DNA of 64,000 bases, from contig NZ_CP031168.1 of NCBI RefSeq assembly GCF_022354825.1, forward strand, positions 1,303,501 to 1,367,500, written 5' to 3'. Below, one piece after another: positions 43,617-52,865 of this stretch; positions within the stretch are counted from its first letter, which is position 1; each line of letters opens with the position of its first letter. The position numbers were made by a program, and so were the translations under genes. The notes under the pieces are model-generated. The model was given only the letters and a program-made list of their open reading frames with translations, did not search any database and was not told the origin of the DNA. The DNA is from Paenibacillus sp. H1-7. GTDB lineage: Bacteria; Bacillota; Bacilli; Paenibacillales; NBRC-103111.

Positions 43617-44933
43617 ATGAAAAAGCAATGGCTTGCACTGGTCTCGACGGCAGCGCTGATGCTTACTGCCGCATGTAACGGCGGCGGAGGAGGAGGGGCC
43701 AAGGAGGGGACCGGCACTTCACCCGAGGAAGCCAAGACCAAGGTGGAGGACCGCAAGGCGGAAATTACGTTTTATCTAACATCCAACAACATTACGGAAG
43801 ATACGTTCAATCAAAGATACGGCAACAAGATCCGGGAGAGGTTCCCGAATTATACGATTAAGTACATTATGCAAACGAACAGCCAGACGCTTCCCGGACT
43901 GATCACGGCAGGAAGCGTGGTCGACATCATTATTACCTCGGACGCTTTCACTCCTATCTTCATTACACCCTATAATCTTCAATACGATCTTACCGACCTG
44001 ATTAAGCAGAACAAAACGGATTTAACGCAATTCGAGCCATCAACCATCGAGCTGCAGCGCGCAATAGCGAACGGAGGCATCTGGGGGCTTCCGTTCGGCA
44101 TCAATTCCGCGAGCTTGATGTATAATCGCGATATTTTCGATAAATTTGGGGTCCCTTACCCAAAAGCCGGCATGACCTGGGACCAGGTCTATGAGCTGGC
44201 CCGGACAATGACGCGCAGCGAAGGCGGGGTGCAATACAAAGGCCTCGTTATGTCCTTTCAGCATCTCTTGTATATGAACCAGCATTCCGCCGCCAATGTG
44301 GACGCCAAGACGAATAAAGTTGCCATGACAGACGAAAATTTCAGGAAAGCGTTCTTGAATTTGGCCCGTTTTTACCAGATTCCCGGCAATGAGCTTCCGG
44401 ACAACAAGTACGCTCTCGCTTCACAAACGGATGCTTGGGGCAAGACGAAAACGGCGGCGATGTATGCTTCTTTGAGCGGCGCCCCGGCCGAGGACTCCGG
44501 GCTGAACTGGGACGTCGTGCCTCTCCCGTATTTAACCGAAAAGCCGGGGGTAGGTCCTCAGGCCACTACGCAATACGCTTATTTGACCAGCTTGAGCAAG
44601 GATAAGGAAGCGGCGTTTAAGGTCATTGAATATTTGGCGGCGCCCGAATATCAGAAGTGGAAGCTGGAGAACGGCATGGGCTTCTCCGCATTGAAGGATC
44701 CGTCGCTGAACGGCAGCTACGGCAAAGGCAACCCGTTCCTGGAAAGCCGGAATACGAAAGCGTTCCTCCCGGAGAAGTATGCACCGGCGACGATCAAGTC
44801 CAAGCAGCAAAGCGCAGCGGATAAAGAAAATTATGCGGCACTCGAGGCTTATCTGACCGGGACTGATGTCAATACGGCTCTGCGCGAGGCGGCGGAGCGG
44901 CTGCAAAAGATCATTGACACCGATTCAAAGTAA
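43617..44933 (+). CDS. extracellular solute-binding lipoprotein without adjacent permease
   Basis: A 438-residue lipoprotein; ATG 43617 behind TAAGGAGGG. The lipobox is LTAAC at about 18-22, followed by a Gly-rich linker. The mature part is a family-1 binding protein (EITFYLTSNNITEDTFNQRY, AGMTWDQVYELARTM, WDVVPLPYL, then AAFKVIEYLAAPEYQKW). No ABC permease or ATPase gene lies within 9 kb on either side in this direction, so it either works with a remote transporter or serves as a sensor/substrate receptor. Its fold partner in the cluster is the binding domain of the GntR fusion. Confidence 0.85.
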   Translation: MKKQWLALVSTAALMLTAACNGGGGGGAKEGTGTSPEEAKTKVEDRKAEITFYLTSNNITEDTFNQRYGNKIRERFPNYTIKYIMQTNSQTLPGLITAGSVVDIIITSDAFTPIFITPYNLQYDLTDLIKQNKTDLTQFEPSTIELQRAIANGGIWGLPFGINSASLMYNRDIFDKFGVPYPKAGMTWDQVYELARTMTRSEGGVQYKGLVMSFQHLLYMNQHSAANVDAKTNKVAMTDENFRKAFLNLARFYQIPGNELPDNKYALASQTDAWGKTKTAAMYASLSGAPAEDSGLNWDVVPLPYLTEKPGVGPQATTQYAYLTSLSKDKEAAFKVIEYLAAPEYQKWKLENGMGFSALKDPSLNGSYGKGNPFLESRNTKAFLPEKYAPATIKSKQQSAADKENYAALEAYLTGTDVNTALREAAERLQKIIDTDSK

Positions 44934-44985
44934 CCAGCTGAGCATCTATTTGGCCGGAAGACCATCCTGATAGGGAGGTTACATA

Positions 44986-45780
44986 ATGAAAATCTATGTA
45001 AGCGTAGATATGGAAGGGATCGCCGGGATTGCGCTGCCTGAGCAGCTGAAGCGGGGGGACTACTTTTATCAGGAGAGCCGTCAGCTGCTGACCCGGGAAA
45101 CGAACGCGGTCGTCGAAGCGCTGCTCGAAGCCGGCGCGACGGAGATTATCGTGAAGGACGCGCACGCATCCGGCTTCAACTTCGTACCGGATCTGCTCCA
45201 CCCGGGAGCAACCTATTGTATGGGGGCCACAAGGCTGTCCGAACGGTTCCCGGGCCTGGACTCCACGTTCGACGGAGCCTTCCTGATCGGCTACCACGGC
45301 ATGGCCGGGACGGAGAGAGCGGTCCGCGACCATACTTTTTCATCCGCGTCGTATCAGTACTTGAAGCTGAACGGCAAGCTTGTCGGCGAAATCGCGATAG
45401 ATGCGCACTTGTTCGGGCGTCACGGAGTCCCTGTCCTTCTCGTTACAGGCGATGACGCGACATGCCGTGAGGCGGAGGCGACGCTCGATGGCGTGGCCGT
45501 ATATGAAACGAAGCGCGCGGTCGGCCGGCACGCTGCCTTGATGAAAGCGCCGCAGCAGGTTCGGCAGGAGCTGCGAGAAGCCGTTCAAAAGGCCATTTTG
45601 CAGCAGGACCGCTGCAAGCCTTATGTTATTGAAGGGCCGTACGAGCTCGTTGTACGGTATGCCAGCACGGATATTGCCGAGCGCAAAGGCGGCGACGGGG
45701 ACCGTTCGGTGAAGCTGAATGGATACGAGGTGCTGTTTCAAGACGACGATTTGATCCGCGTTCTCGGCCGGGGCATGTAA
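44986..45780 (+). CDS. dppA: M55 family D-aminopeptidase (DppA-like)
   Basis: A 264-residue zinc peptidase. The known DppA zinc ligands are all present: Asp8 and Glu10 in VSVDMEGIAG, His60 in KDAHASG, His104 in GYHGMAG and Glu135 in VGEIAIDA. It is decameric in Bacillus subtilis and cleaves D-Ala-containing di- and tripeptides from cell-wall turnover. Its position between a binding protein and a secreted propeller protein is unusual for dppA, which normally leads a dipeptide importer. A link of this cluster to peptidoglycan-like or D-amino-acid-bearing glycans is worth considering. Confidence 0.88.
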   Translation: MKIYVSVDMEGIAGIALPEQLKRGDYFYQESRQLLTRETNAVVEALLEAGATEIIVKDAHASGFNFVPDLLHPGATYCMGATRLSERFPGLDSTFDGAFLIGYHGMAGTERAVRDHTFSSASYQYLKLNGKLVGEIAIDAHLFGRHGVPVLLVTGDDATCREAEATLDGVAVYETKRAVGRHAALMKAPQQVRQELREAVQKAILQQDRCKPYVIEGPYELVVRYASTDIAERKGGDGDRSVKLNGYEVLFQDDDLIRVLGRGM

Positions 45781-45845
45781 GGTCAAGGAGAGGACGGAAA
45801 TTCATTATTGTGCAGTGATCCTATAAGAGATGAGGGAATACGCGC

Positions 45846-48800
45846 ATGAGTGTACGACAGTGGAAGGTTTGGATACGTTTAATGCTGGTTTCGGTTCTTC
45901 TCTCAGCGGTCGTATGGCCAGGTACCATGACGGCAAGCACTCTGAATCAGAGTGCGACGGGGAATCTTTTGATCAATCCGGGTTTTGAAGCGCCTGGCGA
46001 CGAGAGCGAGCCTATCCCCGGCTGGAAGCTATACCGGAGCAATCCGGGGATCCGAGCGGAGGTGACCGGCACTCTGAGCGCGGAGGGAGCGAACAGCCTC
46101 ATCGTGACGGACGATTCGACTCAAAGCGCCGCAGTTACCTATAGCGATCCGATCGATGTAGCCCCCGGCAATATCTTAAAATTGCGGTTCAAGGCGACGA
46201 ATACGACGGGAACCGTGTATGTGGGCATCCGCACGTACAAAAATGCGGGAGACGATGTTGTCAGCGGCTCACTCAGCAACAAATATGTGACCTTAACGCC
46301 ATCGGCTGCATGGAGCGAGTTTACCGTCGAAGCCAATGCGCCTGCAGGGGCGGCTTACGCCAAAGTGCTCATTTACACCCAAAATGCAGCGAAAGGATCG
46401 ACGGTCGTGGACGATCTGAACTTCAGTATCGAGCAGGTAGTGACCATTCCTTACGAGCTGACCAATCTGGGGCCGTTCGTACATAATATCAACATTTCCC
46501 GAGCGATCTTCCATACGGAACCGTCGGGCAGAACGATAGCTTACGCCACGCTGTCAGGCATCCCGGCCAAGCTGCTGGTCATCGATGTCGATTCGGGATC
46601 CGTGCTGAAGCAAATCGCCGTGGAGGACAAAATCGGGAGCACAACCTATACGGGCGAGCATCTGAGAGGACTTGCCGTTCAACCTGACGGTACCGTTTAC
46701 ATGGCAGGTACGCCGACGAATTTGTTTAAATACATACCGGGTGAAGACGAAGTGCATTTTGTGAAAAAATTGCCCGGCTCCTCCGTGTTCGATTTGAAAA
46801 ACGGCCCGGAAGGGGTGCTTATAGGCGGCTCCTATAACAAAAACGAGTTTTTCGAGTTTCATATCCCGACAGGCGTAGTGACCAACCTGGGCGGGGCGAC
46901 GCCCGAGGAATTTTACGCTTATTCCGTAGCTTACGACGGTCTGAGGAACGATACATATATCGGGATCGGCTCTCATGCCCATTTGATCCGGTACGACAGG
47001 GATACCGGCCAGAAAACGGAAATTCAGCTTCCCGCCAAATATGCTTCAGCTCAGTTTGTTTGGGATATGAGCGTCGTTGAGGATAAGCTGTTCATGAGGC
47101 TGTCTCCGGGAGCGACGGTCGCCATGGATTTGCAGACCGGCCAATTCGATGAGAGCGATGCCGCGATCACCTCACGATTGATTTCGCCGAAGTCTCCCGA
47201 CGAGAACAAGGTTTATTTTACCGCCTCCTCCGATCTCGGCTATTACGATTTCGGGACGAAACAGTATACGCTGCTTCCTATCGATACGCTGATCGACGCT
47301 AACGGCCTTGCGTTCGCCCGGCTGAGCGATCCGCAGTTTCCCGGCAATTCGCTCGTCGGCATCATGGAAGGCAGACTGTTCAAGTACAATCCGCAGACGG
47401 GGAAAATCAAAAACGAGCTGCTTCCTATCGACGGAGAACCGAGCGGACTGCATACCGCAGCCAAAGCGAACGATGGCGTTATCCATACGAGCGCTTTTTT
47501 ATCGGGCGGGAACGCCATGTATGATCCTGTGACCGGAAACCGGCAAGAGTACTCCAGGCAGACGGTAGGAGTCGAGCAGACGGTACCCGGCACGCAAACC
47601 GACCGGATCTACAGCTATAAGGACAAAATTTATTACGTCGCCTATACCGGCATGAGGGTGTACGAGTACGATCAGTCGCTGCCTTGGAACCGTCAGGATC
47701 CGAATCATCCGAATCCGAAATATATATTTACCGCCTCGGATGTCGGGAATCAGGACCGCGGATTGGCAGGCGTCATTATGCCGGAGGAAGGAAAGCTCGT
47801 TATTGGAACGATCCCGAAATACGGCTTCCTTGGCGGGGCGCTTGTCATCTACGATCTCGAGACGCGGGAGCGGGAAGTGTACTGGAATGTGATCAACCAG
47901 CAGAGCGTCACGGCTGTAACCTATAAGGACGGTTTGATTTACGGCGGCTCGAACGTATGGGGAGGTCTCGGAATCAACCCTACGGAGACGGAAGCCAAGC
48001 TGTTTATTTGGGATGTCGAGAAGAAGGAAAAGGTGTTCGAAACGGTACCGGTGCCGGGCAAAAAAGGGATTACCGAGCTGATTGTCGGACCGGACGGCAT
48101 GATTTGGGGATCGGCGGAAGGCGACTTGTTCATCTTCGATCCGGTAACGAGACAGGTCGTTCACAGGCAAAATTTGGTCTCACGCTCGTACAGTAGCGCG
48201 GCAGTTTGGCGCGATGCCCAATTTGAAATCGGCACCGACGGCAATGTGTACGGCGTGCAGGCCAGCCAGTTTTTCGTTATCGATGGAGTAACGAAGCAGA
48301 AGCAGGTCATCCGCAATGCCGGCAAAAACAACCGGCTGGCTCAGGACGACTTCGGTCATTTTTACTTGACCGAGGATGCGGATTTGCTCAAGGTTACCAT
48401 CCCGGGATTGATCGCCCGGCCGATCGGGGCTCAGCTGGACGTCTCGGCAGCCAGCCTGACGCGCAATCAAACGGCGGATGCGGCTGTAACCGGGCTGCTG
48501 GATAAAGGGCGCACGATCCCGAAGCTCGAACGCAGAGATCCCCAATATTTCAGCGATAACCCCGATGTAGTGAGCTTCGAGAACGGCAAGCTGACCGCGA
48601 AAAATCCCGGTACGGCACAAGTGTGGTCGAAGGTAGTGATGGATGGAATTTCCGTCGAAACAAACCGGGTCACGATGAGTGTAACGTCCAGCGTATACAC
48701 GCTGGAGAATGAGTTGACTGCATTCGTTCAGGCAGGAGAGCTTCAGCAGCCTCTGGCCAGCCAGCTTACGAATTCGTTGAAGCAATCGAAGCATTTTCTG

Positions 48801-48953
48801 GATAAAGCCGAGCAGGATAAAGCCGCCAAGCATCTGGAGGATTTCCTGAAGCATATGGAAAAACCGGCCATGGCGGATCAGGCTGCTCCCTCGTCGCGGG
48901 AAATTCTTGCAGCCGATGCCCGGTGGCTCATCGCGGCATGGCGAATGAAGTGA
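45846..48953 (+). CDS. secreted beta-propeller protein with N-terminal carbohydrate-binding-like domain
   Basis: A 1,035-residue secreted protein. A signal peptide (about 1-31) is followed by a CBM4/9-like beta-sandwich (about 36-195: NLLINPGFEAPGDESEPIPGW, LIVTDDST, KVLIYTQNA). The propeller region, residues 202-865, is paralogous to the 38359 protein. A bacterial Ig-like segment (about 870-952, ending VETNRVTMSV) and a helical C-terminal region (about 955-1035) with a FIVAR-like look follow. No sortase or S-layer anchor is visible. It probably meets a polysaccharide outside the cell while its cytosolic paralogue meets the imported product; this is inference. A terminator follows at 48988. 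Confidence 0.8.
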   Translation: MSVRQWKVWIRLMLVSVLLSAVVWPGTMTASTLNQSATGNLLINPGFEAPGDESEPIPGWKLYRSNPGIRAEVTGTLSAEGANSLIVTDDSTQSAAVTYSDPIDVAPGNILKLRFKATNTTGTVYVGIRTYKNAGDDVVSGSLSNKYVTLTPSAAWSEFTVEANAPAGAAYAKVLIYTQNAAKGSTVVDDLNFSIEQVVTIPYELTNLGPFVHNINISRAIFHTEPSGRTIAYATLSGIPAKLLVIDVDSGSVLKQIAVEDKIGSTTYTGEHLRGLAVQPDGTVYMAGTPTNLFKYIPGEDEVHFVKKLPGSSVFDLKNGPEGVLIGGSYNKNEFFEFHIPTGVVTNLGGATPEEFYAYSVAYDGLRNDTYIGIGSHAHLIRYDRDTGQKTEIQLPAKYASAQFVWDMSVVEDKLFMRLSPGATVAMDLQTGQFDESDAAITSRLISPKSPDENKVYFTASSDLGYYDFGTKQYTLLPIDTLIDANGLAFARLSDPQFPGNSLVGIMEGRLFKYNPQTGKIKNELLPIDGEPSGLHTAAKANDGVIHTSAFLSGGNAMYDPVTGNRQEYSRQTVGVEQTVPGTQTDRIYSYKDKIYYVAYTGMRVYEYDQSLPWNRQDPNHPNPKYIFTASDVGNQDRGLAGVIMPEEGKLVIGTIPKYGFLGGALVIYDLETREREVYWNVINQQSVTAVTYKDGLIYGGSNVWGGLGINPTETEAKLFIWDVEKKEKVFETVPVPGKKGITELIVGPDGMIWGSAEGDLFIFDPVTRQVVHRQNLVSRSYSSAAVWRDAQFEIGTDGNVYGVQASQFFVIDGVTKQKQVIRNAGKNNRLAQDDFGHFYLTEDADLLKVTIPGLIARPIGAQLDVSAASLTRNQTADAAVTGLLDKGRTIPKLERRDPQYFSDNPDVVSFENGKLTAKNPGTAQVWSKVVMDGISVETNRVTMSVTSSVYTLENELTAFVQAGELQQPLASQLTNSLKQSKHFLDKAEQDKAAKHLEDFLKHMEKPAMADQAAPSSREILAADARWLIAAWRMK

Positions 48954-48987
48954 CGAATGGGGAAAATGAAATATGCTCTTAAGATGG

Positions 48988-49027
48988 AGCTGACTCCTTG
49001 AAATATAGGGTCAGCTTTCTCTTTTTT
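48988..49027 (+). terminator. Rho-independent terminator of the catabolic cluster
   Basis: AGCTGAC pairs with GTCAGCT over a 15-nt loop, followed by TTCTCTTTTTT. Confidence 0.85.
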
Positions 49028-49047
49028 GGCAAAACCGCCGTGAAAAC

Positions 49048-49076
49048 TTGATTCGTTCCAGCCTTTTCCTTATGAT
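49048..49076 (+). promoter_or_regulatory. sigma-A promoter of the K+ transporter gene
   Basis: TTGATT (49048-49053), 17-bp spacer, TATGAT (49071-49076). Confidence 0.65.
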
Positions 49077-49136
49077 AAAGTGACGAATGATTTATAGATA
49101 GATATCCTTCACCGGATGATCCAAACAGGAGACAAC

Positions 49137-50489
49137 ATGCTGCAAAAGAAGATCAAACAACCGTCGGCGGTACAAACCATCGTTATCGCTTATTTCATTA
49201 TTATTTTCGTCGTTACCGTATTGCTGCTATTGCCCATCAGTCTCGAGAAAGGGGTGAAGCTGTCTTTTACCGACGCCTTGTTCATTTCCGCAAGTGCCGT
49301 GAGCGTGACCGGTCTTACAACCATCAGTACCGCGGAGACGTTCAGCGGTTTCGGCACCGTCGTGCTCATGATCGCCTTCCAGCTGGGCGGCATAGGGGTA
49401 ATGACCATGGGCAGCTTCTACTGGATTTTGTTCGGCAAACCGATCGGACTGTCCCAGCGGAAAATGATGATGATCGATCAGAACCGGTATCAATTGTCGG
49501 GAATGGTCCAGCTGATGAAGCTTATCATCGGGATGACGCTGCTGTTCGAGGGAGTCGGCGCCCTGCTGTTCGGGCTCTATTTTTACTTTACCGGCTACTT
49601 TGACTCGCTGTATACCGCCATGTACCACGGATTGTTTCATTCCGTCTCGTCCTATACGAATGCAGGCTTCGACCTGTTCGGCAACTCGCTTATCGATTTC
49701 TCCGGCGATGTGTTCGTGCAGGGCTTGACCATGATCCTCATCGTGCTCGGAGCGATCGGTTTTCCGGTCATTGCGGAAATTCGCGAATATCTTTTCGGCG
49801 GCCACAAGCGGTTTCGGTTCACGCTGTATACCAAGATCACGACAACCACGTTTGCGATTCTGCTTTTTGCCGGAGCGGCGGGCATATGGATTACGGAGGG
49901 CTCGCATTATTTTGCCGGCATGCCATGGTACGAGCAAGGCATGAATTCGCTGTTCATGTCGGTGACATCGCGAAGCGCAGGGCTGTCGACATTGAATCCT
50001 GCGGATATGACGGATGCCAGCCAGCTGCTAATCTCGCTGCTCATGTTTATCGGGGCCAGTCCTTCCAGCATGGGCGGAGGGGTGCGGACGACCACGGTAG
50101 CGATTATCGTGCTGATGATCATTACCTTTATGCGCGGCAGAATGGAGATCCAGGCGTTCGGGCGCTCGGTGCGCAATGAGGATATGATGAAAAGCTTTAT
50201 ATTCTTCATTACCGGCCTAATTCTCGTCACAGGCGGAATCTTCGTCGTTCTGTTGGCGGAATCCCACCGGTTCAGCCTGACGGCTGTTATATTCGAAATT
50301 TGCTCGGCGTTCGGCACGTGCGGCTTATCTACAGGCATCACGGCAGACTTATCGATAGTGAGCAAAATCACGCTAATTGTTCTCATGTATATAGGAAGGA
50401 TCGGGATGACACTGTTCTTAACGGCGTTTTCTTCGGGGAAAGCGAAGGCGGATCTGCATTATCCGGAGGAGAAGCTGATTATCGGGTAA
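49137..50489 (+). CDS. Trk/Ktr-type potassium uptake protein (KtrB/TrkH)
   Basis: A 450-residue membrane protein; ATG 49137 follows AGGAG, and an in-frame ATG at 49116 is less well placed. Four M1-P-M2 repeats are visible, with selectivity-filter glycines in SVTGLTT, YTNAGFD, SRSAGLST and FGTCGLSTG. The length (450) is nearer KtrB than the longer TrkH. KtrB needs the cytosolic gating subunit KtrA, which is not encoded in the window, so the partner must be elsewhere. Confidence 0.92.
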   Translation: MLQKKIKQPSAVQTIVIAYFIIIFVVTVLLLLPISLEKGVKLSFTDALFISASAVSVTGLTTISTAETFSGFGTVVLMIAFQLGGIGVMTMGSFYWILFGKPIGLSQRKMMMIDQNRYQLSGMVQLMKLIIGMTLLFEGVGALLFGLYFYFTGYFDSLYTAMYHGLFHSVSSYTNAGFDLFGNSLIDFSGDVFVQGLTMILIVLGAIGFPVIAEIREYLFGGHKRFRFTLYTKITTTTFAILLFAGAAGIWITEGSHYFAGMPWYEQGMNSLFMSVTSRSAGLSTLNPADMTDASQLLISLLMFIGASPSSMGGGVRTTTVAIIVLMIITFMRGRMEIQAFGRSVRNEDMMKSFIFFITGLILVTGGIFVVLLAESHRFSLTAVIFEICSAFGTCGLSTGITADLSIVSKITLIVLMYIGRIGMTLFLTAFSSGKAKADLHYPEEKLIIG

Positions 50490-50534
50490 ACGGGGGGATG
50501 CAAGGCATCGGGGATGTGGAGACGACGTCGATCT

Positions 50535-50711
50535 TTACACCTCCTGCCTCGCATCTTTTTCTTGTTGTTTGGATTTGAACTGCAGCAGGAGAAGAAGCAC
50601 GTCCAGTTCCTGACTAAGGGCAATCACTTCTTGATCGCAAAAATTTTGTTTCATGTTCACGAGCTCAACGAGTCTCGCCCTAAGCACTTCCACTTGTTCT
50701 GCCAAGTCCAT
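50535..50711 (-). CDS. Spo0E-like aspartyl-phosphate phosphatase
   Basis: A 58-residue leftward gene with ATG at 50711 behind AGGGGA. It is an all-helical hairpin with the Spo0E signature SQELDVLL in the second helix, preceded by LRARLVELVNMKQNF in the first. Members remove phosphate from Spo0A and so delay sporulation. The gene converges on the K+ transporter gene. Confidence 0.85.
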   Translation of the reverse strand: MDLAEQVEVLRARLVELVNMKQNFCDQEVIALSQELDVLLLLLQFKSKQQEKDARQEV

Positions 50712-50876
50712 GATCAATAAATCCCCTAACCTTCAAAAATCTTACATCTATTCTAACATGCTTTTGAGCCTTTTGGGAAATTCTTCACCTATTTATAGAA
50801 AAATTATAGTTGTTTGGGAATGATTCGTTGCAAAGTATACCTGTTTCTATGGTGTTGTACAAGAGGGAGGCAGCCA

Positions 50877-52154
50877 ATGAGAAACGAAATCAACGATTAT
50901 CTTCGTGCTTATGAGCAAATGAATGCTTTCAGCGGTACGGTTCTGGTAGCCCGTGATGGCAATATCGTCTTACATGAAGGGTATGGTATGGCCAATCACG
51001 AGCATGAGGTGGAGAACGACGTGAACACCGTATTCCGCATAGCCTCGATCAGCAAAATGATTACGGCGGCAGCGATTCTGCTGCTCCACGAGCGCGGTGC
51101 ACTGGATATAGATAAGCCTGTCGGATCTTATTTGCCTGAATTCCCTGTTGACGGCAGGATGACCATACATCATTTGTTAACCCATTCATCAGGCCTGCCT
51201 AATCCTGTAGGACTTAATACTAAAGCAAATATGAAGCTGGAGCAGGTGATTCGAAAGTTCATGGACAACCCTCTTGAATTTATCCCGGGAGAGAGGTTTC
51301 GCTATGCAAATTCCGGGTATATCCTGCTCACCTATTTGATCGAAGAGGTATCCGGACTAAAATACGGTGAATTTTTGGATAGGTATATATTCGAACCGCT
51401 GGGAATGAACCGTTCCGGATACGAAACGGATCGGCGGATTGTTAAGCATAAAGCATCCGGGTATTCGGCATATGAAAACAGCATGGTTAATGGGGAGTTC
51501 ATGGATATGTCGACTCAAGCCGGTGCAGCGGGCCTGTACTCTTCCGCCTATGATCTGTATGTGTGGGATCAAGCGCTGTATTCCGACCGGCTTCTAAGCC
51601 GGGAAAGCCGAATGCGCATGTTTACACCGTATCTGCATAACTACGGCTATGGGTGGCATATCGATCAGCAGGTTATTGGAGGAACTGCAAGAGATCGCAT
51701 GCATCATGGCGGGCTTGGCGAGGGCTACTGTACCCGGATCACACGGTTTCCACGGGAGCGGGTATGCGTCGTGACGTTAAGCAATTTCCTTTTATCACCA
51801 CTTGAAAGGATAAATCGGGACTTGGCATCTATCATGCTGGGAGAGCCGGTGAGCCAGCCCGTCCATCCTCAACTGTCGGATACGAAGCAACGGATGGATT
51901 ACAGTTCATTTGCCGGGCTATATGAAGCGTTCATGCCCGTTCCGGTTGCGGTGGAAGCGGGGCGGCTATTTATTACGATATTCGGATTTAAGTTGGAGCT
52001 ATTCCTGGTATCCGAAACTCCGGATCAAGCCGATTTTCATGCTGGAGCGGTTTATGTCCGCGTTTCTTTCCACAAAAACGGATCGGACAAAGTGACCGGA
52101 GCTACCGTTTATTGGCTTGGAGAAGACGGATATGAGGCGAGAAAGAGTGGCTAA
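50877..52154 (+). CDS. serine beta-lactamase-like hydrolase (class C fold)
   Basis: A 425-residue protein, ATG 50877 behind AGGGAGG. No signal peptide is visible. The catalytic SxxK is S57-I-S-K60 in FRIASISKMI, the tyrosine motif is YAN in FRYANSGYILL, and the third motif is HHGGLGEG near residue 285. The C-terminal about 110 residues form a small beta-rich domain common in esterase-type members. Members include D-Ala carboxypeptidases, esterases and penicillin-binding-like proteins; the absence of a signal peptide favours a cytosolic esterase/peptidase. Confidence 0.85.
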   Translation: MRNEINDYLRAYEQMNAFSGTVLVARDGNIVLHEGYGMANHEHEVENDVNTVFRIASISKMITAAAILLLHERGALDIDKPVGSYLPEFPVDGRMTIHHLLTHSSGLPNPVGLNTKANMKLEQVIRKFMDNPLEFIPGERFRYANSGYILLTYLIEEVSGLKYGEFLDRYIFEPLGMNRSGYETDRRIVKHKASGYSAYENSMVNGEFMDMSTQAGAAGLYSSAYDLYVWDQALYSDRLLSRESRMRMFTPYLHNYGYGWHIDQQVIGGTARDRMHHGGLGEGYCTRITRFPRERVCVVTLSNFLLSPLERINRDLASIMLGEPVSQPVHPQLSDTKQRMDYSSFAGLYEAFMPVPVAVEAGRLFITIFGFKLELFLVSETPDQADFHAGAVYVRVSFHKNGSDKVTGATVYWLGEDGYEARKSG

Positions 52155-52253
52155 ATACCGTGTAGCGGAATGAAGGATAAGGGAGGGTATGACCACTGCA
52201 TGCATGTTGGATTGATACCTGTGATGCTTGGTGCTTATGCAGTAGTCAGGACT

Positions 52254-52718
52254 TTACAACCGGCACTGGACCGCATTCCATCGTCTTGCAAATTCTGTTT
52301 CCTCAGGAACGATGCAGGCTTGCTTAACCCCGTTTAACGCAAAATTCATTCGGATTCGGTACGTTTCTTGATTTCCGTTCGTTTGAAAAGTCACATCCGC
52401 CATTCCGTCCATCCGTTCCCGGTCGTAAGGAACTTTCAGGTTTGAATACTGTACAACGGAAAAATCCTGCTCCTGCAGCGTTTCCATCCAATCGATCCAC
52501 TCGGTCTGATCGGCCTTGTCGCGGTTCGTCGATGCTGCCGTGCTGGTGAAATCGTTTTGTTGCAGACTGGTCATATACCGTTCGGCATGGTGTTGATGGA
52601 CGGGAATCAGTACCCAGCCAAGGACACGGATAGGGTCCAGGATGAATAGGAACAGAAGGAACAGTATTGAAGCGACTGTGAAAAAGAGAGTGTAAGTAAC
52701 GGGGCGCTGCCGGGTCAT
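52254..52718 (-). CDS. membrane-anchored protein of unknown function
   Basis: A 154-residue leftward gene, ATG at 52718 behind GCGGAGGG. One N-terminal membrane segment (about 8-38) is followed by an extracytoplasmic domain of about 110 residues. The domain includes TEWIDWMETLQEQDFSVVQY and RIRMNFALNGVKQACIVPEE, with a predicted alpha+beta pattern. I do not recognise the family. It is convergent with the beta-lactamase-like gene and upstream of nothing in its own direction. Confidence 0.65.
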   Translation of the reverse strand: MTRQRPVTYTLFFTVASILFLLFLFILDPIRVLGWVLIPVHQHHAERYMTSLQQNDFTSTAASTNRDKADQTEWIDWMETLQEQDFSVVQYSNLKVPYDRERMDGMADVTFQTNGNQETYRIRMNFALNGVKQACIVPEETEFARRWNAVQCRL

Positions 52719-52796
52719 ATAGAATCCCTCCGCTAAACGATAGAATTGATTACTTAAGGATAGACGCCGGCAAATGGAAAATGTTTCTATTTAACA

Positions 52797-52845
52797 AAAA
52801 ATCCCCCGTTCCTGAATGAACCTTCAAGAACGGGGGATTCGCCGT
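52797..52845 (-). terminator. Rho-independent terminator of the rbs-type operon
   Basis: AATCCCCCGTTC pairs with GAACGGGGGATT over about 20 nt; leftward it is followed by TTTTGTT. Confidence 0.9.
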
Positions 52846-52865
52846 TTTCCGCTTTCCGTCGCGGA

